Assembly (NCBI GenBank): GCA_963724435.1
Contig: CAVRUN010000010.1
Location: 434,001 to 498,000, forward strand
DNA from: AP-15 sp963724435
GTDB lineage: Bacteria; Pseudomonadota; Alphaproteobacteria; ATCC43930; CGMCC-115725
DNA length: 64,000 nt
Direction of reading: 5' to 3'
In this document: positions 60,444 to 64,000 of the stretch, piece by piece
How positions within the stretch are numbered: position 1 is the first letter of the stretch
Layout: each line of letters starts with the position of its first letter
Program-made: the position numbers and the translations under genes
The notes under the pieces: generated by a model
Databases searched by the model: none
What the model was told of the DNA's origin: nothing
Seen by the model: the letters and a program-made list of their open reading frames with translations, nothing else

Positions 60444-61389
60444 ATGAACTGGGATGATATCCGGATTTTTCTGGCCATCGCCCGGCATGGGTCGCTACGT
60501 GCCGCGGGGCGGGCGCTTGGGCTCAGCCAACCGACTGTCGGCCGGCGGCTCGCTGCCTTCGAGCAGACCTTCGGCGGTCCGACATTGTTCGATCGCTTGC
60601 CCGACGGGTTACGCCTAAATGCCGCGGGTGAAGCGCTGGTGGCTGCGGCAGAGCGGCTTGAAAACGCCGCGTTGGCGCTCGAACGCCGCCGCGTCGCGGC
60701 TTCCCCTGATTTGAGCGGCACGGTACGGGTCTCGGTCGGGGAATGGGCCGAATGGTTTCTCGCCCGGCACTGCGGGCAATCGGGTGGCGACGGCCTGCCC
60801 CCAGGCATCACTCTCGAACTTGTCGAGTCGCCGCAGACCGCGAATTTGGCGCGCCGCGATGCCGATCTGGCGTTGCGCCACGGCGTGCCCGAGGCTGGCA
60901 ATCTGTTTGTATCGAAAGTCGGGGCCATCGCGGGCGCGCTCTATCGCCGCCGATCCGAAGGCACGCCGGCAGCAGAACGCGATCAACAATGGATTACCTA
61001 CACCGAGGAGCAGGCCCACTACATCAGTGCGCGCTGGCTCGACCACCACATCCGAAACACTGGCGGCCGAGTGGTTCTGCGCGCCACCGGCCTCGCCGTA
61101 CGAACTCGAGGCGATACGTGCCGGGGTCGGCACCGGGCTGCTGCCTTGTTATGCCGGCGACCGCGATCCGCTGCTTGAGCGCGTCACCGATCCGGTTCCG
61201 GAGTTGGCCGCCGACTATTGGGTGATCGTGCACCGTGACCTGCGGCGGGCAGCTTGCGTGCGCGCGGTGATCGACTGGATACGTCGGCTATTTGATCAGC
61301 ATCACGCGGTGCTTTCCGGTCTCGGCGAGAGTCAGCCCAGCGATCCCGCGGATGCGGTTGAAGCCGGCCGACGCGCTGCGGCCGATTGA
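60444..61389 (+). pseudogene. LysR-family regulator gene with a +1 frameshift
   Basis: The N-terminal helix-turn-helix is intact: MNWDDIRIFLAIARHGSLRA and LGLSQPTVGRRLAAFE. The effector domain runs in the first frame to GGRVVLRATGL near 61095. The remaining family sequence, YELEAIRAGVGTGLLPCYAG to the C-terminus, follows in the +1 frame to a TGA at 61389. One surplus base near 61095-61102 explains the break. The gene is divergent from the frameshifted ABC exporter and may have been its regulator. Confidence 0.8.
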
Positions 61390-61607
61390 CTGGCGCCGAG
61401 CCGGCGTTGCCTTTTACGCGCGGTAACAGCTCGCACTCACCTCGACACTTGGACTTTGGCGGCTGCACGTCTCGCGTGCGCCGCGAAATTAAGTGCCAAC
61501 AGCGTTCCGCTGGACGTCGGTGCTTTTTGCGGTTATTATAATAAGACGCTATGGGCGGGGTTGCTCGACGCGGTCGGCCGGCATATTAGCGAAATTTACA
61601 ATTTGCG

Positions 61608-63017
61608 ATGCAGCTAAGACTGTTTAGACACTTTGTCCCTGTTTCGGTCGTGCTGCTGGCGTCGTTCGACGCGCTGCTGATCACTGGCGCATTCTACCAG
61701 ATGCTGTCTCAGTCGGGGGAGACGACCCCGTTTATATTCAGCGTCACTGCTCTTCCCGCGCAGCTCGCGGCGGGCCTGTCGGTCGCCGCCGTGGTCACGA
61801 TGATCTCGGTCGGCCTGTATGGGGAGCAGAGCTTTGTCGATTTCCGCCTGCTGCTGAGCAAGATCGCCGTCGCTTTTGTCCTTGTGTTGATGTTGGCGGT
61901 AGTCTCCGCAATGTATTGGCGAGATGGGCTGCCGCACCTATCGAACACGTCAAATCTGCCGCTGAAGGCCACTCTGATTTGGCTGGGCTGCATTTCAGTC
62001 ACCCGCGGCACGTTTCTGATCACCCTCGGCCGCGGGCTGCTAAAGCGGCGCGTCGCTGTGTTAGGCAACGGTAATCAGGCGGCCCGTATTGCCCAGCTGG
62101 TCCAGGTTGGCGAAAACCAGCATTTCGTACCGGTATCCTTTATCCGCATGCCCGGCGAGCGCGGCATAGTGAGCGCCGGCGCCGTGGATTGGCCCGAGAG
62201 CGGCCCCGACGCGCTCGCCGAACTCGGCTGCGAACTCGGCGCCAGTGAAATCGTTGTCGCACCCGATGATCGCCGTGGCCTGCCGGTGAAGCAGCTGCTG
62301 CACTGCAAGTTCGCCGGGATCCGGGTGACCGAGTTTCTCGATTTTTGGGAGCGCGAGACCCGGACGGTCGATCTCGAGGCGCTGCGCCCCAGCTGGTTGT
62401 TTTACTCTGACGGTTTCCGTTGTGGCGTGTTCGATGAATTTCTGAAACGCGCCTTCGACATCGTCGTAAGTCTCGCCTTCTTGGCGTTTTCGGCGCCGTT
62501 GCTCTTGGCCGTCTGTTGCCTGATCAAACTCGACAGCCGAGGACCGATCCTCTACCGCCAGGAGCGGGTCGGCTATCGCGGCCAGACATTTACGATCCTA
62601 AAATTCCGCAGCATGCGGACGGATGCCGAGCGCGAGACCGGGCCGCAATGGGCGTCCAAAAACGATGCGAGGGTCACCCGCGTCGGCGCCGTCATCCGCA
62701 AAATACGCATCGACGAAATTCCGCAAATACTCAATGTGTTACGCGGTGACATGAGCTTTGTCGGTCCGCGGCCGGAGCGCCCAATTTTTGTCGATAACCT
62801 TGCCGCGGTAATCCCGTACTACAATGAGCGGCACTGGGTGCGTCCCGGTATTACTGGCTGGGCACAAATCAATTACCCCTATGGCGCCTCTATCGAAGAT
62901 GCTCGGCGTAAGCTGTCTTACGATCTCTATTATGTGAAAAACCGCAGCATATTTTTAGACTTCTTGATATTACTTCAGACCGTCCGAGTTGTATTTTGGA
63001 ATTACGGCGCAAGATAG
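61608..63017 (+). CDS. EpsB-type polyprenyl glycosylphosphotransferase (sugar transferase, PEP-CTERM/exopolysaccharide locus)
   Basis: The 469-residue protein has four N-terminal membrane segments, a Rossmann-like central domain (VAVLGNGNQAARIA), a fifth membrane segment after LKRAFDIVVSLAFLAF, and the catalytic bacterial sugar-transferase domain with YRQERVGYRGQTF, LKFRSMRTDAE and FVGPRPERP. It transfers a sugar-1-phosphate to undecaprenyl phosphate, the first step of repeat-unit synthesis. The TIGR03013 type is tied to exosortase/PEP-CTERM gene clusters. The next gene being PrsK-like supports this. Confidence 0.9.
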   Translation: MQLRLFRHFVPVSVVLLASFDALLITGAFYQMLSQSGETTPFIFSVTALPAQLAAGLSVAAVVTMISVGLYGEQSFVDFRLLLSKIAVAFVLVLMLAVVSAMYWRDGLPHLSNTSNLPLKATLIWLGCISVTRGTFLITLGRGLLKRRVAVLGNGNQAARIAQLVQVGENQHFVPVSFIRMPGERGIVSAGAVDWPESGPDALAELGCELGASEIVVAPDDRRGLPVKQLLHCKFAGIRVTEFLDFWERETRTVDLEALRPSWLFYSDGFRCGVFDEFLKRAFDIVVSLAFLAFSAPLLLAVCCLIKLDSRGPILYRQERVGYRGQTFTILKFRSMRTDAERETGPQWASKNDARVTRVGAVIRKIRIDEIPQILNVLRGDMSFVGPRPERPIFVDNLAAVIPYYNERHWVRPGITGWAQINYPYGASIEDARRKLSYDLYYVKNRSIFLDFLILLQTVRVVFWNYGAR

Positions 63018-64000
63018 GATCACGACGCTGGCCCAGATCGTTCTTGAAACGGTTTATTCGGGATGCGCCCTCGCATTCGTCCTGATTATCGTGCTGATGG
63101 GCTTGCGCGGGCGAACAAGCCGTACCGGCACTGCGATTATCGGCTGTTGTCTCGCTTCGGCGGTGTGGGCAGGCGCGACTGCGGCGGCGGGCTTGACGCC
63201 TGCTCCGGTGTTGGCGTTGCTGGACAGCATCCGGTTATCGGCTTGGCTTCTGTTTGCGGTCTCTCTCGTCACCTCTGGCGGCGGCGAGGCTTCCCAACAT
63301 AAGCGGCGTTACCTAATCGCGGCCGTCGTGTTTTGCGCGGTCGCGATAGCGGTTGATCTCCGTGCGGTAATTCTCGCTGAGGGGCAGGGCTTCGCGCAAA
63401 TGCTCGTCCGCATCGGCTTCGGCGTCCTCGGATTGCTGACGGTCGAGAATTTGTGGCGCAATACTGATCCTTGGCGTCGCTGGCATGTTTGGCCGGTATG
63501 TCTGGCCATTGGTCTACTTTACGCCTACGAACTCTTCCTGTTTTCGGACGCCTTCATCACCCGCGGCCGGGTTGATCCGGGATTGGCGCTGGGGCGAGCG
63601 ATTGCGGCGAGTTTTGCGGTGCCGCTCTTGGCATTGGCCATGGCACGCAACAGCGAGTGGCGGGTTGACATCCATGTTTCCCGGCAAGTGGTCTTTCACA
63701 CCGCCACACTTCTTGCTAGCGGGTGCTTTCTGCTTGCCGTCGCGATCGTCGCCATGCTGCTGCACGGAATCGGCGGCGATTGGGGGCTTGTCCTGCAGTT
63801 GGCGATGCTGTTGGGCAGCATCGTCGTGCTGGTTACCGTGCTCTCCTCAGGGAGCTACCAGCAGCGGCTTAAATTTCTGATTTCGAGGAATTTCTTTACT
63901 AGTCGGTACGACTATCGGGTCGAATGGCTCAAATTTATCGATCTGATCTCGGACTCGCGGCAAGCAGAAGACCTACAGGTGAGGATTATTCGGGCACTGG
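62989..64000 (+). CDS. prsK: PrsK-type sensor histidine kinase (5' part, runs off the window)
   Basis: The frame is open to the edge, about 335 residues. It shows roughly eight membrane segments, then the PrsK hallmark SRQVVFHTATLLASG and SRNFFTSRYDYRVEWLKFI, the start of the GAF region that precedes the kinase domain in XrtA/PEP-CTERM-associated PrsK. With PrsR it controls exopolysaccharide and PEP-CTERM genes. The start is unclear: no ATG is in frame before the first helix, and a TTG at 62989 inside the previous gene is the best candidate. The kinase domain lies beyond the window. Confidence 0.85.
   Translation, partial: MYFGITAQDRITTLAQIVLETVYSGCALAFVLIIVLMGLRGRTSRTGTAIIGCCLASAVWAGATAAAGLTPAPVLALLDSIRLSAWLLFAVSLVTSGGGEASQHKRRYLIAAVVFCAVAIAVDLRAVILAEGQGFAQMLVRIGFGVLGLLTVENLWRNTDPWRRWHVWPVCLAIGLLYAYELFLFSDAFITRGRVDPGLALGRAIAASFAVPLLALAMARNSEWRVDIHVSRQVVFHTATLLASGCFLLAVAIVAMLLHGIGGDWGLVLQLAMLLGSIVVLVTVLSSGSYQQRLKFLISRNFFTSRYDYRVEWLKFIDLISDSRQAEDLQVRIIRAL

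Overview
The window reads as chromosomal DNA from a high-GC alphaproteobacterium, plausibly near Rhodospirillales or Rhizobiales; the sequence does not fix the genus. This rests on gene order and family content: purS-purQ-purL-bolA-grxD, a DUF1476 ATPase-inhibitor gene beside the purine genes, thrB-rnhA, the imuA-imuB-dnaE2 mutasome, NRDE and CDGSH proteins, and the edge of a PEP-CTERM/exosortase-type exopolysaccharide locus. No tRNA, rRNA, CRISPR array or intact insertion sequence was seen.

Layout. 1-7.9 kb: a flavin-dependent oxidoreductase (cut by the edge), a DUF421 membrane protein, an alpha/beta hydrolase, an amidase, a CHAP-domain exported protein, and two MoeA-type proteins (one fused to a periplasmic-binding-like domain, one lacking the usual catalytic motifs). 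8-17.4 kb: purine synthesis (purL, purQ, purS, purB; purC absent) with grxD, bolA, NRDE, DUF1476, a TauD-type dioxygenase, a GNAT enzyme, a pseudouridine synthase and an isocitrate-lyase/PEP-mutase enzyme. 17.5-25.6 kb: cyanase, sulfatase, a bile-acid:Na+ symporter-like carrier divergent from a LysR regulator, an SDR and two convergent GT39-type membrane glycosyltransferases. 25.7-33.1 kb: a sugar-acid catabolic island, with otnK-otnC-solute-binding protein divergent from otnI-denD (four-carbon acid sugars), then an SDR plus FAH-family hydrolase pair resembling the end of the non-phosphorylating deoxy-sugar pathway. 33.2-37.8 kb: tandem cold-shock protein, methyltransferase, a frameshifted enoyl-CoA hydratase, FMN reductase, DUF1272, aminotransferase and a frameshifted tryptophan-rich membrane peptide.

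37.9-44.5 kb: imuA-imuB-dnaE2. All three translesion genes carry palindromic repeat elements that keep the reading frame open: about ten elements in 6 kb, while neighbouring genes have essentially none. This is the most unusual feature of the window. 44.5-53 kb: rnhA, thrB, CDGSH protein, lipoprotein, class III nucleotidyl cyclase, mmsA, OmpA-type lipoprotein, SMP-30 lactonase and formyl-CoA-transferase-like enzyme. 53.4-56.4 kb: an AT-rich, probably acquired sugar O-methyltransferase, a small lipoprotein and a DHA2-type efflux pump. 56.6-61.4 kb: a fused CydDC-like ABC exporter with three +1 frameshifts and a divergent LysR gene with one more. 61.6-64 kb: an EpsB-type sugar transferase and the start of the PrsK-type histidine kinase.

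A 124-127 bp interspersed repeat occurs in two intergenic sites (22.4 and 56.4 kb). Six single-base frameshifts in four genes mean that either this replicon is accumulating pseudogenes or the assembly has indel errors; read-level data would separate these.
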